A stretch of DNA of 57,724 nucleotides from Methanosaeta sp. PtaB.Bin018 (lineage in GTDB: Archaea; Halobacteriota; Methanosarcinia; Methanotrichales; Methanotrichaceae), in the NCBI GenBank assembly GCA_002067755.1, contig MVQH01000068.1:1-57724 (forward strand). Reading direction: 5' to 3'. A program made the position numbers and the translations under genes. Shown in pieces: positions 35,664 to 44,317 of the stretch (position 1 is its first letter; the number at the start of each line of letters is the position of its first letter). Under the pieces are notes generated by a model, which was not told the DNA's origin, did no database searches, and saw only the letters and a list, made by a program, of their open reading frames with translations.

Positions 35664-36338
35664 ATGCAATCTCGGAAAAGCATTAGAAGTAAGACAAAAG
35701 GCATGGTGGCAGTTGTGCTGGTGGCCCTCGCAGCACTCGCTGGAATGCGGCTTGAATTCGACAGCATGCAGTCCCCTGAGTGGCTATTTAGAGACTCCAA
35801 AGCAGTGGAAGGTTACCAGTGGCTCGCGAACAGCACGGAGAATGACGCTGTAGTTCTGGCCTGGTGGGATTACGCAGATGGGATTGAGATGATTGGGCAC
35901 CGCGGAGTTGTGATCAGGGAAGCGTCCCAAAAAATCAAAAATACTATCGGTGGATATCAAGATCCCGGGAAGCCGTGGCATAAGCTAGAATATGCCCTGT
36001 GGTATCCCTATGAGCCCAATGAGAAGGTCAGAGATGTGGCTGCATTCTTCATATCAGAGAACGCAACGTCTGCTAAGGAGATCTCCCGAAGGTTTGGTGC
36101 AGACTACGCGCTCGTAATGTCAGGAGATTTGGGCAAATATTTCGCAGTATTGTTGGCAGCTGAGAAGAACTTCAGCGACTATGTGATGGCTCCGAAAAAT
36201 CCAGGCGCAGGCAAATTCGATATAAGATCAAACCTGAAATTGGAGACCATCTATACCAAAATGGTCAACGGCAAAAGCATTGAAGGATTCACGAAGGAAT
36301 TCGATAACGGTCAAATCAGGATTTATAAGATCGTCTGA
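35664..36338 (+). CDS. Orphan STT3/AglB C-terminal-domain-like protein
   Basis: A 224-residue protein with one N-terminal membrane helix (MVAVVLVALAALAGM) and an extracellular domain that begins WLANSTENDAVVLAWWDYAD. WWDY-x is the signature of the catalytic C-terminal domain of STT3/AglB oligosaccharyltransferases, and the following GHRGVVIREAS and FFISENATSAKEISRRFGADYALV also fit that domain. The 10-13 helix membrane part is missing, so it cannot transfer glycans on its own. ATG 35664 has a GGAGGA site and is preferred over ATG 35562; the extra upstream codons (EIIEHWTGWCPKKQN) resemble the start of a DUF1673-type protein and may be a remnant. Confidence 0.65.
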   Translation: MQSRKSIRSKTKGMVAVVLVALAALAGMRLEFDSMQSPEWLFRDSKAVEGYQWLANSTENDAVVLAWWDYADGIEMIGHRGVVIREASQKIKNTIGGYQDPGKPWHKLEYALWYPYEPNEKVRDVAAFFISENATSAKEISRRFGADYALVMSGDLGKYFAVLLAAEKNFSDYVMAPKNPGAGKFDIRSNLKLETIYTKMVNGKSIEGFTKEFDNGQIRIYKIV

Positions 36339-36765
36339 TAAGGGTGCAAACTTTGACCTTCTGGCCGTAAAGGATGTTGCTCTCCGCCGCGCAAGGAACC
36401 CTTGACATCTCGCCTTTTGGGCATTTCACAGTAAATTTCTCTGCGCACAACATCCTCTAAATTCCATTGATCTTTGAGTTTAAGTTTAAGCTCAATTTTT
36501 CAATAATTCAATATCTGCAGAGCTTTGTGAAATGGATTCACAACTGCAAAACACCCTTGCGAATAGAGGAAAAAGGCTCTATTGATAGCTATTATCCTAA
36601 TAGTAACCGCCTGAAAATTCTTTTCACATCACATTATAATACAATTTCTGAGTCTATCCATCTCTTGTGAAATACTATTCTGACTACTATGAAGGTTTTA
36701 TTTCTAAAAATAAACTGAATTAAGTGTTTTTATCTAGTAACTACAACGTTCAACTCTTAGAAAAG

Positions 36766-36774
36766 TTTATATAC
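36766..36774 (+). promoter_or_regulatory. TATA box of a possible non-coding transcript
   Basis: TTTATATAC preceded by the purine-rich AGAAAAG, a good archaeal BRE/TATA pair. No protein-coding frame starts within the next 200 bases, so the transcript starting near 36797 would be non-coding. A hairpin (ACAGGT/ACCTGT) would lie at its 5' end. Confidence 0.45.
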
Positions 36775-37209
36775 AACAAAAACAAGCTTAATACTGTGCC
36801 AGAACAGGTAGACAACCTGTCTGATCGCATCACGAGGGGATGACTAGAAGGGCTATTCGTCAGAGGGGATGGATTAACCTTCACAATATCTCCAAACTGT
36901 AGTAGGAGCGTATGGTGAACGTATCTAAAGGCTTTATTTAAAAATGCATGTCACCGAGAGGGGATGGCGCGAGGAGTAGCAATGAAGGGGATTCGATGAA
37001 CTCGCAGTCGACCATTGTAAATACGTCTCACAATGCGCTTCTTCGAAGGGATGGCACGAAACATGTAGCAAAATGATGTACGTCCATATCTAAACGCTGC
37101 GTTTCGGCTAACGCAAAAGGTTCGCTGCTGGAAAGGGACGGCAGTGAACCTCTGAAGGGGTAGCAGGGATGGATGGTACAAATTGAGGGGCACAGGCTCG
37201 TGGAAGGGG

Positions 37210-37270
37210 ATGACCCAGGGTCACCCATGTGGATGAAAATGGATCTTTGCGAGAACCATTTTTCATACCA
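37210..37270 (+). repeat. Repeat B (61 bp, two hairpins), copy 1
   Basis: Almost identical to 52191-52250 (three differences, one a single-T indel). It begins with the palindrome TGACCC-A-GGGTCA and continues with a second stem in which TGGATGAAAATGGATC pairs imperfectly with GAACCATTTTTCATACCA. Both copies are intergenic. Confidence 0.8.
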
Positions 37271-37604
37271 GATCCGGTAGTGTGGTTCATGGGGGACTGT
37301 TCAAGGCTGCCCAACGCCAGTCTGTGAGTTGCAAGGGATGGCACAGAAAAATATATAAGATCGGATCCGGCACAAGTTGCAAAATTCGTGCAGGATCCGA
37401 TCTAGTTGAAGACAACCAAAATGAATGTGAAATTTGCGAGGGAAGATGAGAGGAGACATCAAGCTGTTCATGCTGCAGATGAATCCAGAGAGAGCAGGGC
37501 CGCAAAAACTGCAAATAGCACCTGCTTTGGCTCCTACAGGATGGCATCTGCCAGTCATGCACTCGCCCCGTGGATTGTTAACGGCAAGATGAAGAAGTGA
37601 TAGC

Positions 37605-38072
37605 ATGAAGATCCGGATAGAGGTAGAGAACAAAGGGCTCAGGTCTTACCACGAGTTCGAATCGCAGAACATGGGTGGAGAGGCCTTAAAAGAGATGATC
37701 TTAAGCTTTCTGTCGACCTCCGGCATCTTCGAGAACACAGGTGAGCATGCCACTGCACCTGTTCATGAGTACAACAGCAGTGGGACGTTGATGGATCGTC
37801 TGGCGAACTTCATCAGATATGAGTTCCCTGACACATGGTTCACGACCCAGGAGCTGAGAGAACGATATGAGACTGTGGCGGATGATATCAAGCTCAGCAC
37901 AGTTTCCACATATCTCTCGCGCATGAATCGCGATGGCCTGCTGGATAGAAGGGGCAATAGGAACAACAGGCAGTACAGATTGATCGAAAGGGCCGAGCCT
38001 GAGATGATCGCAGAGCAGAATGTCCAGCGCCAGAGTAATTATGAAAAACGAAGAGCTGAAGGCAGATGGTAG
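37605..38072 (+). CDS. Winged-helix DNA-binding protein
   Basis: A 155-residue protein. The N-terminal ~55 residues form a small beta-rich domain; residues ~65-128 are a predicted winged helix (LMDRLANFIRYEFPDTWFT, LSTVSTYLSRMNRDGLLDRR, GNRNNRQYRL). The C-terminus is charged and helical. It resembles archaeal wHTH proteins that control neighbouring genes, but no specific family is recognised. It is preceded by the motif-rich non-coding region and converges on the giant TPR gene. Confidence 0.7.
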   Translation: MKIRIEVENKGLRSYHEFESQNMGGEALKEMILSFLSTSGIFENTGEHATAPVHEYNSSGTLMDRLANFIRYEFPDTWFTTQELRERYETVADDIKLSTVSTYLSRMNRDGLLDRRGNRNNRQYRLIERAEPEMIAEQNVQRQSNYEKRRAEGRW

Positions 38073-38087
38073 CATAACCGAGATGCA

Positions 38088-41000
38088 TTACATTGTGCCG
38101 TTGAGGTATTCGCGGGTCAGGTTCAGGCTGTAGTTGGCGACGGAATTTCCTGGATCGATATCCAATGCGGTCTGGAAAGCTACTTCAGCCTCCTGGAAGC
38201 GCCTTTGTGCAACAAGAACCAGGCCTTTATTGTACCATGCATCGATGTTCTGCGGCTGGAGCAAAATGGCTTTCTCAAAGCACTCCAGAGCCTCGCGAAA
38301 GAGACCTGTCCGACTCAATGCCAGCCCGCTGCCAAGCCAGGCAGCCGCATCATCTGGACGAAGTTTTGTAGCATTCTCATAACAACTTGCCGACTGATTA
38401 TAATTGCCTAGCGCGTAATGCACCATGCCCAGATTGTACCACACAGTCTCATCGGATGCGTTCTGCTGAAGAGCCCTCTGCAGACAGAATGCAGCATCCT
38501 TAAAATTTCCAAACGTCGCCAACAGGCATCCTTTATTGGACCAGGCAGCAAAGTTTTCAGGATCGAGGGCGATGATCTTATCAAAGCACAGCAGAGCTTC
38601 GCTATTATTTCCAAGCGCCGCCAAAGCCAGGCCCTTGCCCAGCAATGCATCGACGCTGTTTGGCTCCAGGCTCAAGGAGCTTGCAAAGAACTGCAATGAC
38701 TCGTTGTATTCTCTAGCTGCGCAAAGAGCATTCCCCTCGCCCAGATACGCCCTAGCATTCCTCGGATCTAGGGCGATGGCTCGCTCATAATATGGACGTG
38801 CTGCGCCACAGTCTCCTCCTGCGCAAAGCACGTCGCCCATTCCTGAAGATGCCTCGGAGCTGTTCGAGTCGATGGCAAGGGCCCGCTCGTAACACTTCCT
38901 GGCCTGCAAAAGATCCTTCAGGCCGAAGAGTGCATCGCCCTTGCCAGTCCATGCTTGGGAATTGTTCGATTGCAGGGCCAGAGCATCCTCGAAGTATTTT
39001 AGGGCTGAACTGTAGTCGCACTGAGATAGGAAGGCCATTCCGCCGCCTAGCAGGGCCCGAACGTTCTTGCCATCGATGGCGAGAGCTTTTTCATAACAGT
39101 CCAGAGCCTCCCCTGGGCGATCGTTGAACAGCAGGAGACTGCCCTTGCCAATCAGAGCTCGAATGCTTTTCGCATCGAGAGCGAGGGCCTGGTCGTAGGC
39201 GATCAATGCACCGGCAAGATCGTTTTGCAGCGATAGGAGGTCGCCCTTTCCCAAAAGGGCTATGAGGTTATCAGGCTGCTTGGCGAGGACCATCTCGTAG
39301 CACTGAACAGCTCCTTCAGCCTGGCCTTGCAGTCTCAAAGCCTCGCCTTTTCCCACCAGTGCCCTGATATTTCCGGGATCCTGGGCGAGAGCGTCCTCGT
39401 ATGAGGAGAGAGCAGAGACGTAATCGTTCAATGCCAGAAGTGCATCGCCCCTACCAACCAATGCGCGGACGTCTTGAGGAGATATCTCCAGGACGGAGTT
39501 GAAGGCCTGCAAGGACGAGGCATTCTCATGAAGAGCATAAAGAGTTTGGGCCTCTCCAAGAAGCGATCCTACATCTCGTGGGCTGTGAGTTTGTGCTGCC
39601 CCATAGGATTTGAGGGCCCGATCGTAGTCCTCAAGGAAAAAACTGGCATCTCCAATCCCCCGCAAAGCAGTCACATTCGTCTCATCGCGGCTCAAAACTC
39701 CTTCGAAGCATTCTTGTGCCTCGTGGTAGCGTCCAAGTTCAAGCAGGAGGCTGCCCTTGCCAAGCAGCGCTGCAGTGTTATTTGAATCAAGCCGTGCTGC
39801 CTGTTCAAAGCTTCGCAAAGAGGCCTCATAGTCCTCCAATTCGCTTTGCACTGCTGCTTTGCTGGCCCAGAGTGTGGAGTTGTTCGGATCCAGCCGCAGG
39901 GCAGAATCAAAGCATAAAGCGGCCATTCTGTATCTTCCCATTCTGAGCTGGATGGTCCCTTTTAATGCCCATGCTTCTGCGCTGGACTGATTTTTCTCCA
40001 GGGCCTTGTCCAGAGAGGTCGCAGCCTCCTGGAGCCTGCCCAGACGGAAGAGGGCCTGCCCTTTGAAAAACCACGCCTCAGCATGTCCACCATCCATCTC
40101 AATGGATCTATTGAAATTTTCCAGGGCCCTTTCATAAGATCCATTACGGATCTCTTCTATGCCCCGGTCAAGATAATAGTTGTAATCGGTCTTTGGCGTT
40201 GCCTGCAATCTCGCAGTGATCTTGGGCCTTTCAGCTTGCAGGGCGGACTGTGCCGCCTCTTTCCCGGCCAGTGCCTCGGAGTTTGTAGGCCAGAGTGACA
40301 GTGCTGCTTCAAATTCCTCCAAAGCCTCTGAGAAGAGGCTGCGATTGGATAGCGCATTCCCTTTCGCGACCAGGGCATCTGCCCTTCCCTGCACAGCATC
40401 CTGATTTTCCGGATCAAGCGAAGAAGCATTTTCAAAGATCCTGTAGGCATCGTATGTTCTGCCATCTGCCAATAGCCTCTGGCCCATTGCCACAAGAACT
40501 GCAGCCTTTCCACTCTTTGCACCCGGATCCATGGGGTCCATCTCAAGGGCCTCGTCGTAGCTCTCCAAAGCTGCCTCGAGCATCCCCTGCTTCAAAAGAG
40601 AAGTGCCCCTGGCGAGCAATGTCTTTATCGCTCCTGCCCTGGCCAGAGCCTCAGCGCCGAGCCTGGATGCATTCTCGTAGCAAAAGAGAGATTCATTATA
40701 GTCGCCCATTTTCAAGGAGATATTGCCCTTTCCCAGCCATGCCTCAGCCAGACGATCATCAAGAGCCAGGGCCCGATCGTAGCTGACGCCTGCCTGGATA
40801 TAATCTCCGTCTCTCTCGTTGACCATGGCTTCAGCGAGCCAGAGCCTTGCGTCCTCGGGGCAGCTCTTCAGGGCAAGATCGAAGCACAGCTCTGCCATCT
40901 TGTACCGGCCAAGCATTGCAAGTGCTTCGCCTTTGCCCATCAACGCCGAAGCATTTTCAGGATCGATTTTGAGGACGCGATCATAGCAGTTTTGAGCCTC

Positions 41001-41138
41001 CTGGAAACTGCCGCTCTTAAATGAGTCTTGGCCTTTTTGCAGCCAGTAGGAGATGTCTTCTTGAGCCGAAGAAGAATTGAGGATGGCGAGGATCAAAGCA
41101 ACCAAAATCACAACGCACGGTGAAGCCTCATCTGTCAT
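38088..41138 (-). CDS. Giant secreted TPR-repeat protein
   Basis: A 1016-residue protein with an N-terminal signal/anchor segment (CVVILVALILAILNSSSA) followed by roughly 28 tetratricopeptide repeats of 34 residues almost to the C-terminus. The units share phrases such as ALLGKGDALF, YDRALALD and AWYNKGLVL, so the gene contains many near-copies at DNA level. It would be an extracellular or membrane-facing scaffold. There is one non-TPR break near residues 290-320. The start overlaps the ribK stop by four bases (ATGA), an odd partner for a scaffold. Homologous to the shorter TPR protein at 4.8 kb. Confidence 0.9.
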   Translation of the reverse strand: MTDEASPCVVILVALILAILNSSSAQEDISYWLQKGQDSFKSGSFQEAQNCYDRVLKIDPENASALMGKGEALAMLGRYKMAELCFDLALKSCPEDARLWLAEAMVNERDGDYIQAGVSYDRALALDDRLAEAWLGKGNISLKMGDYNESLFCYENASRLGAEALARAGAIKTLLARGTSLLKQGMLEAALESYDEALEMDPMDPGAKSGKAAVLVAMGQRLLADGRTYDAYRIFENASSLDPENQDAVQGRADALVAKGNALSNRSLFSEALEEFEAALSLWPTNSEALAGKEAAQSALQAERPKITARLQATPKTDYNYYLDRGIEEIRNGSYERALENFNRSIEMDGGHAEAWFFKGQALFRLGRLQEAATSLDKALEKNQSSAEAWALKGTIQLRMGRYRMAALCFDSALRLDPNNSTLWASKAAVQSELEDYEASLRSFEQAARLDSNNTAALLGKGSLLLELGRYHEAQECFEGVLSRDETNVTALRGIGDASFFLEDYDRALKSYGAAQTHSPRDVGSLLGEAQTLYALHENASSLQAFNSVLEISPQDVRALVGRGDALLALNDYVSALSSYEDALAQDPGNIRALVGKGEALRLQGQAEGAVQCYEMVLAKQPDNLIALLGKGDLLSLQNDLAGALIAYDQALALDAKSIRALIGKGSLLLFNDRPGEALDCYEKALAIDGKNVRALLGGGMAFLSQCDYSSALKYFEDALALQSNNSQAWTGKGDALFGLKDLLQARKCYERALAIDSNSSEASSGMGDVLCAGGDCGAARPYYERAIALDPRNARAYLGEGNALCAAREYNESLQFFASSLSLEPNSVDALLGKGLALAALGNNSEALLCFDKIIALDPENFAAWSNKGCLLATFGNFKDAAFCLQRALQQNASDETVWYNLGMVHYALGNYNQSASCYENATKLRPDDAAAWLGSGLALSRTGLFREALECFEKAILLQPQNIDAWYNKGLVLVAQRRFQEAEVAFQTALDIDPGNSVANYSLNLTREYLNGTM

Positions 41139-41548
41139 TCCAAAGCCACCTCAACATAGTCTCCATCAGACAGGCGAAGAGCATCTCTCAGGCGAACTGG
41201 AGATACGATCTCCACCATATTTGCAGGATAGCTGCTCTTCTCAGGTCGCACTATCGCAGCCTCGATGCCATTGACCTTGATCTTGTAGCACCTGCACCCG
41301 CCGAAGATCCTGCCCTTATCCCTGAAGCCTTCGATCCTGATCTCTTTCAATTTCGAGGCTGCAAAAGGCTCATCAAGCATTATGTTCAATGTCCCTGGAA
41401 ATGGCTCAAAGCCGAGCTGCTGGAGGAACTGGCTGCGGTAGCCCTTTTGCGAGATGTAGTACTGTCCCTCTCCAAGGCCCCCGACGACTTTGCCGCGGAA
41501 AAACCTGGCGCTTGTTCCTTCAAATATGTCTTTATTTTCAACTTCCAT
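41135..41548 (-). CDS. ribK: CTP-dependent riboflavin kinase
   Basis: A 137-residue archaeal riboflavin kinase (DUF120 fold) that uses CTP to make FMN. Typical stretches: GKVVGGLGEGQYYIS, FPGTLNIMLDEP, IFGGCRCYKIKVNG and IVSPVRLRDALRLSDGDYVEV. It lacks the N-terminal wHTH domain found in the RbkR regulators, so it is enzyme only. Riboflavin synthase is at 32.4 kb. Its stop overlaps the start of the giant TPR gene by four bases. Confidence 0.93.
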   Translation of the reverse strand: MEVENKDIFEGTSARFFRGKVVGGLGEGQYYISQKGYRSQFLQQLGFEPFPGTLNIMLDEPFAASKLKEIRIEGFRDKGRIFGGCRCYKIKVNGIEAAIVRPEKSSYPANMVEIVSPVRLRDALRLSDGDYVEVALE

Positions 41549-41619
41549 CTCTTAATTTTGTGAGGCTTATCATTATAGATAGGTTTCGCAAAAATGGTTA
41601 GCGGCAAGTACAGTTGATC

Positions 41620-42927
41620 TTAGGATCGCTTCCTTCTAACAAGCAGCTTCGATCCATCCTTGGCCACAACCATCACCTTCTCGCCTTTCTCCACCGTCTC
41701 ATCTGCCTCAGCCTGCCAGTACTCACCTTTCAAGAGGACGTAGCCCCCGGGATCCAGCCTATCAAGGACTTCCGCCTCCTCGCCAATCACCCGTCCCAGT
41801 ACAGGCGGTGCAAACCTGGCCTGAGCTACTTTGTAGAGGGCAAAGGCCAGAAAACCACCAAGGATCAGCGATGGAAGGATGATTGCAAGGGCCATGGACT
41901 GCTGGTAGCTTCCAGGAACATACCACTGTGGAAAGCTGGTTGGCACAAAGAGGATGCTTCCAACCACAACGCAGATCAGTCCCGCCACAGCTAAAATTCC
42001 AAAGGAGTGGCTGTGCAGCTCGGCAAGGATAAGGCCGACCCCGAGCAAGAGCAGGAAAATGGCTCCCAGGTTCACATTGAATCCAAGACCAATCAACCCC
42101 ATGGCCAGAGCGACAACCCCAAATGCTTCAGCGCCCACTCCTGGGCTGGAGAGGCCAAAGATGAGAGCATACAGACCGACCAGCATCAAAAGCCCTGCAA
42201 TGGTCGGGTCGGAAAGTATCTTCAAGAACTGCAAACTGAGGGGCGGCTCGAAATAATCCACCTCAGAGCCCGATGTGTTCAGGGTAATTTTTTTTACTTT
42301 GCGGCCACTGATCTGATTTAGCAGATCTTCGGGCGTGGGGCTGATGTACTCGACAACGCCCCATTTTTTAGCATCATCTGCGTTCAGGTTCAGATTTGAG
42401 ACAACGAACTCCCTTGCTGCAGTTGTATTTCGCCCGTGCATGCGAGCCTTCTCCTCGATCAAGGCTACAATTGCATTTGTAGTCTTACTGTCATTGATGG
42501 GCTCTGTGCCGCCCAAAGGCGAGAGCTGAACCGGCTGAGCCGATCCAATGATCGTGTGCGGTGCCATGGCAGCCAAGTCCGAGCCTTGCAAGATGAGTGT
42601 TCCAGCCGACCAAGCAGTTGCGCCCTCTGGATAAACATACCCGATCACCGGAAGCCTCGTCTCCTCTATCTGCTTGATGATCGACGTGGTCTCAGTCAGG
42701 CCGCCACCAGGCGTGTCCAAAAAAAGAATCAAGGCCTGGTAACCGCCTGCCTCTGCCTCTTGCACAGCCGCCGCGACTATATCGTCGCTTGCAGGAGTGA
42801 TGGCGTCGTTGATCTGGACGGCCAGGACAGGACTGCTAACAGCAGATGATGGAAGAGCCAATATCAATGATATTAAAACCACAAAAAAGATTGGATGCTG
42901 CAGGCGCATGGAGCTGCTCCCTATCAA
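41620..42927 (-). CDS. NfeD-type membrane serine protease
   Basis: A 435-residue membrane-bound ClpP-class protease (NfeD1b/PH1510 type) that cleaves stomatin. After a signal helix (FFVVLISLILALP) comes the protease domain with catalytic Ser107 in ATAWSAGT and Lys148 in NDSKTTNAI, exactly 41 residues apart as in PH1510; then four or five membrane helices (residues ~225-355) and a C-terminal OB-fold NfeD domain (GRVIGEEAEVLDRLDPGGYV). The start overlaps the stop of the stomatin gene by four bases, so the pair is coupled. The internal ATG at 42909 is an alternative start. Confidence 0.92.
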   Translation of the reverse strand: MIGSSSMRLQHPIFFVVLISLILALPSSAVSSPVLAVQINDAITPASDDIVAAAVQEAEAGGYQALILFLDTPGGGLTETTSIIKQIEETRLPVIGYVYPEGATAWSAGTLILQGSDLAAMAPHTIIGSAQPVQLSPLGGTEPINDSKTTNAIVALIEEKARMHGRNTTAAREFVVSNLNLNADDAKKWGVVEYISPTPEDLLNQISGRKVKKITLNTSGSEVDYFEPPLSLQFLKILSDPTIAGLLMLVGLYALIFGLSSPGVGAEAFGVVALAMGLIGLGFNVNLGAIFLLLLGVGLILAELHSHSFGILAVAGLICVVVGSILFVPTSFPQWYVPGSYQQSMALAIILPSLILGGFLAFALYKVAQARFAPPVLGRVIGEEAEVLDRLDPGGYVLLKGEYWQAEADETVEKGEKVMVVAKDGSKLLVRRKRS

Positions 42928-43757
42928 CGGCCGCTTTTGGACGCCTCTCTTCGTGCCTCATCAAGCCGGGATGCTTCCCTTTCTGTGAGCTCCCTGTTTA
43001 GGGCCGCCGTAATGCCTGCAGTCGATCCAGTTGCGAGATCGCCACTTGGGGTCACCACAATGAGCGTCTTTTCTCTGGCGATATCCACAAGGGTCTGCAG
43101 CTCCCTGAGCTTCAGAGCAGCCGGAACTTCCTCATAAAGCCTGGCTGCGTCCGTCATGGTCTTAGAGGCCTGGAACTCGCCGTCCGCGAGGATGATGCGC
43201 GACCTCTTCTCCCTCTCCGACTCAGCCTGCTTGGCAATCGCCCTGCGCATCGATTCTGGCAGAGCCACATCCCTCAAAGTGACGGCAGTCACCTTGATTC
43301 CCCAGGGATCTGTATGGCGATCCAAGATCTCCTGTAGCTTCTTGTTCAGCTCATCGCGCTTGGAGAGCAGGTCGTCCAATTCGATCTGACCGAGGACATC
43401 CCTCAATGTCGTCTGCGCCAGCAGGGACGTGGCCAGCTTGTAGTTCTCCACCTGGATCACAGCCCTTGAGGGATCGACGACGCGGTAGTAGATTACTGCA
43501 TCCACTTCAACGCTGACGTTATCACGGGTGATTACCACTTGCTTGGCCACATCGATGGTGAACACCCTCAGGTCAAGCAGAATTACCCGATCGATGATTG
43601 GAATTATAAAGAATATGCCGGGCCCTTTCACTCCGCTGAAGCGTCCCAGGCGGAATATCACAACTCGCTCGTACTCTCGAACGATCTTGATGGCCTGTGA
43701 AAGAATTACGAAAACGACCAGCAGAGCTATTAGGGTAGCTAAATCAAATTGAGCCAC
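42924..43757 (-). CDS. Stomatin/prohibitin-family (SPFH) protein
   Basis: A 277-residue SPFH protein: one N-terminal membrane helix (LATLIALLVVFVILSQAI), the SPFH domain (EYERVVIFRLGRFSGVKGPGI as two pieces, DNVSVEVDAVIYYRVVDP), and a long coiled-coil tail (ESEREKRSRIILADGEFQAS). Stomatins form ring-like assemblies in the membrane, and the linked NfeD protease cleaves their hydrophobic tail. It is first in the two-gene minus-strand operon. Confidence 0.93.
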   Translation of the reverse strand: MAQFDLATLIALLVVFVILSQAIKIVREYERVVIFRLGRFSGVKGPGIFFIIPIIDRVILLDLRVFTIDVAKQVVITRDNVSVEVDAVIYYRVVDPSRAVIQVENYKLATSLLAQTTLRDVLGQIELDDLLSKRDELNKKLQEILDRHTDPWGIKVTAVTLRDVALPESMRRAIAKQAESEREKRSRIILADGEFQASKTMTDAARLYEEVPAALKLRELQTLVDIAREKTLIVVTPSGDLATGSTAGITAALNRELTEREASRLDEARREASKSGR

Positions 43758-43828
43758 ATTGACACCAAATGCAAATGGCTCTCATATCTTAAATAGCTAC
43801 CCTGCACTAACTGTTGGACGATGTAGGT

Positions 43829-44005
43829 CTATTTCTTGAACTCGGTATACCCGCATTTGCCACAACTATTGCGGTTGGCATGCTCCGCCATGAATACGCC
43901 ATTTCCACATCTTGGGCAGACCGGCTTCTTGGACTTGATCGAGTCTGCACTTATCTCATAATATTTAGACACTCCGCCGACCTCGCCCTTCTTGGCTGCA
44001 GCCAT
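43829..44005 (-). CDS. rps27ae: 30S ribosomal protein S27ae
   Basis: A 58-residue zinc-ribbon ribosomal protein. Zinc ligands are C30-x2-C33 (PVCPRC) and C48-x2-C51 (SCGKCG), with [16 protein letters not shown] before them, as in archaeal S27ae. ATG 44005 follows the S24e stop codon with no gap. It ends the seven-gene minus-strand translation/transcription operon. Confidence 0.95.
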   Translation of the reverse strand: MAAAKKGEVGGVSKYYEISADSIKSKKPVCPRCGNGVFMAEHANRNSCGKCGYTEFKK

Positions 44006-44314
44006 CTAGCTCGCCTCCGGCTTTGCTTCCTCAGCCTTGACGAATGTGTTCCGCTCTATGATATGAGGCCTCTCCACTTGCTTGGCTCTTTCTGCAGTCT
44101 CATAGATCTTGGCATAGCCAATGGTCTCACGTTTCCCAAATTCCGTCTTCAGGCTGTCCACGAATACAAGTCCCACCTTCGAATTCATGGTTGCTGCAAG
44201 CCTCTCCACAACATCCTTCCTTGAGGGCGTGGACTCATCGTGAATGACCTTGAAGACAACCTCTCTGCGGTTCAGCAATGGGTTGTTCGTCTCCTCTATA
44301 ACCTGTATATCCAA
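44006..44314 (-). CDS. rps24e: 30S ribosomal protein S24e
   Basis: A 102-residue ribosomal protein with the family core NNPLLNRREVVFKVIHDESTPSRK (split as NPLLNRREV and HDESTPSRKDV) and FGKRETIGYAKIYET. It uses a TTG start at 44314, with a GGAGG ribosome-binding site seven to ten bases upstream, inside the end of the dephospho-CoA kinase gene region. The tail is acidic and alanine-rich. Confidence 0.95.
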   Translation of the reverse strand: MDIQVIEETNNPLLNRREVVFKVIHDESTPSRKDVVERLAATMNSKVGLVFVDSLKTEFGKRETIGYAKIYETAERAKQVERPHIIERNTFVKAEEAKPEAS

Positions 44315-44317
44315 ACT

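Larger units (their letters stand above)
36339..37604. other. 1.27-kb non-coding region with iterated motifs
   Basis: No convincing gene. It contains: a 9-bp inverted repeat AGGATGTTG/CAACATCCT (36371-36379 and 36448-36456); an AT-rich stretch; a TATA box (TTTATATAC, 36766-36774); a hairpin ACAGGT-AGACA-ACCTGT (36804-36820); about nine occurrences of a GGGGATGG-like motif between 36835 and 37345; and one copy of the 61-bp repeat B. A 64-codon frame at 37406-37600 just before the HTH gene is not convincing. The layout suggests a transcribed non-coding RNA. Confidence 0.5.

Noticed and set aside
36835-37345. Possible CRISPR array
   Set aside because: The repeated motif is only about 8-10 bases and spacing varies from 24 to 135 bases; no cas gene is in the window.
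37406-37600. A 64-codon frame ending four bases before the winged-helix gene
   Set aside because: It begins with TTG, no ribosome-binding site is visible, and frames of equal size exist on the other strand. The close spacing alone was not enough.
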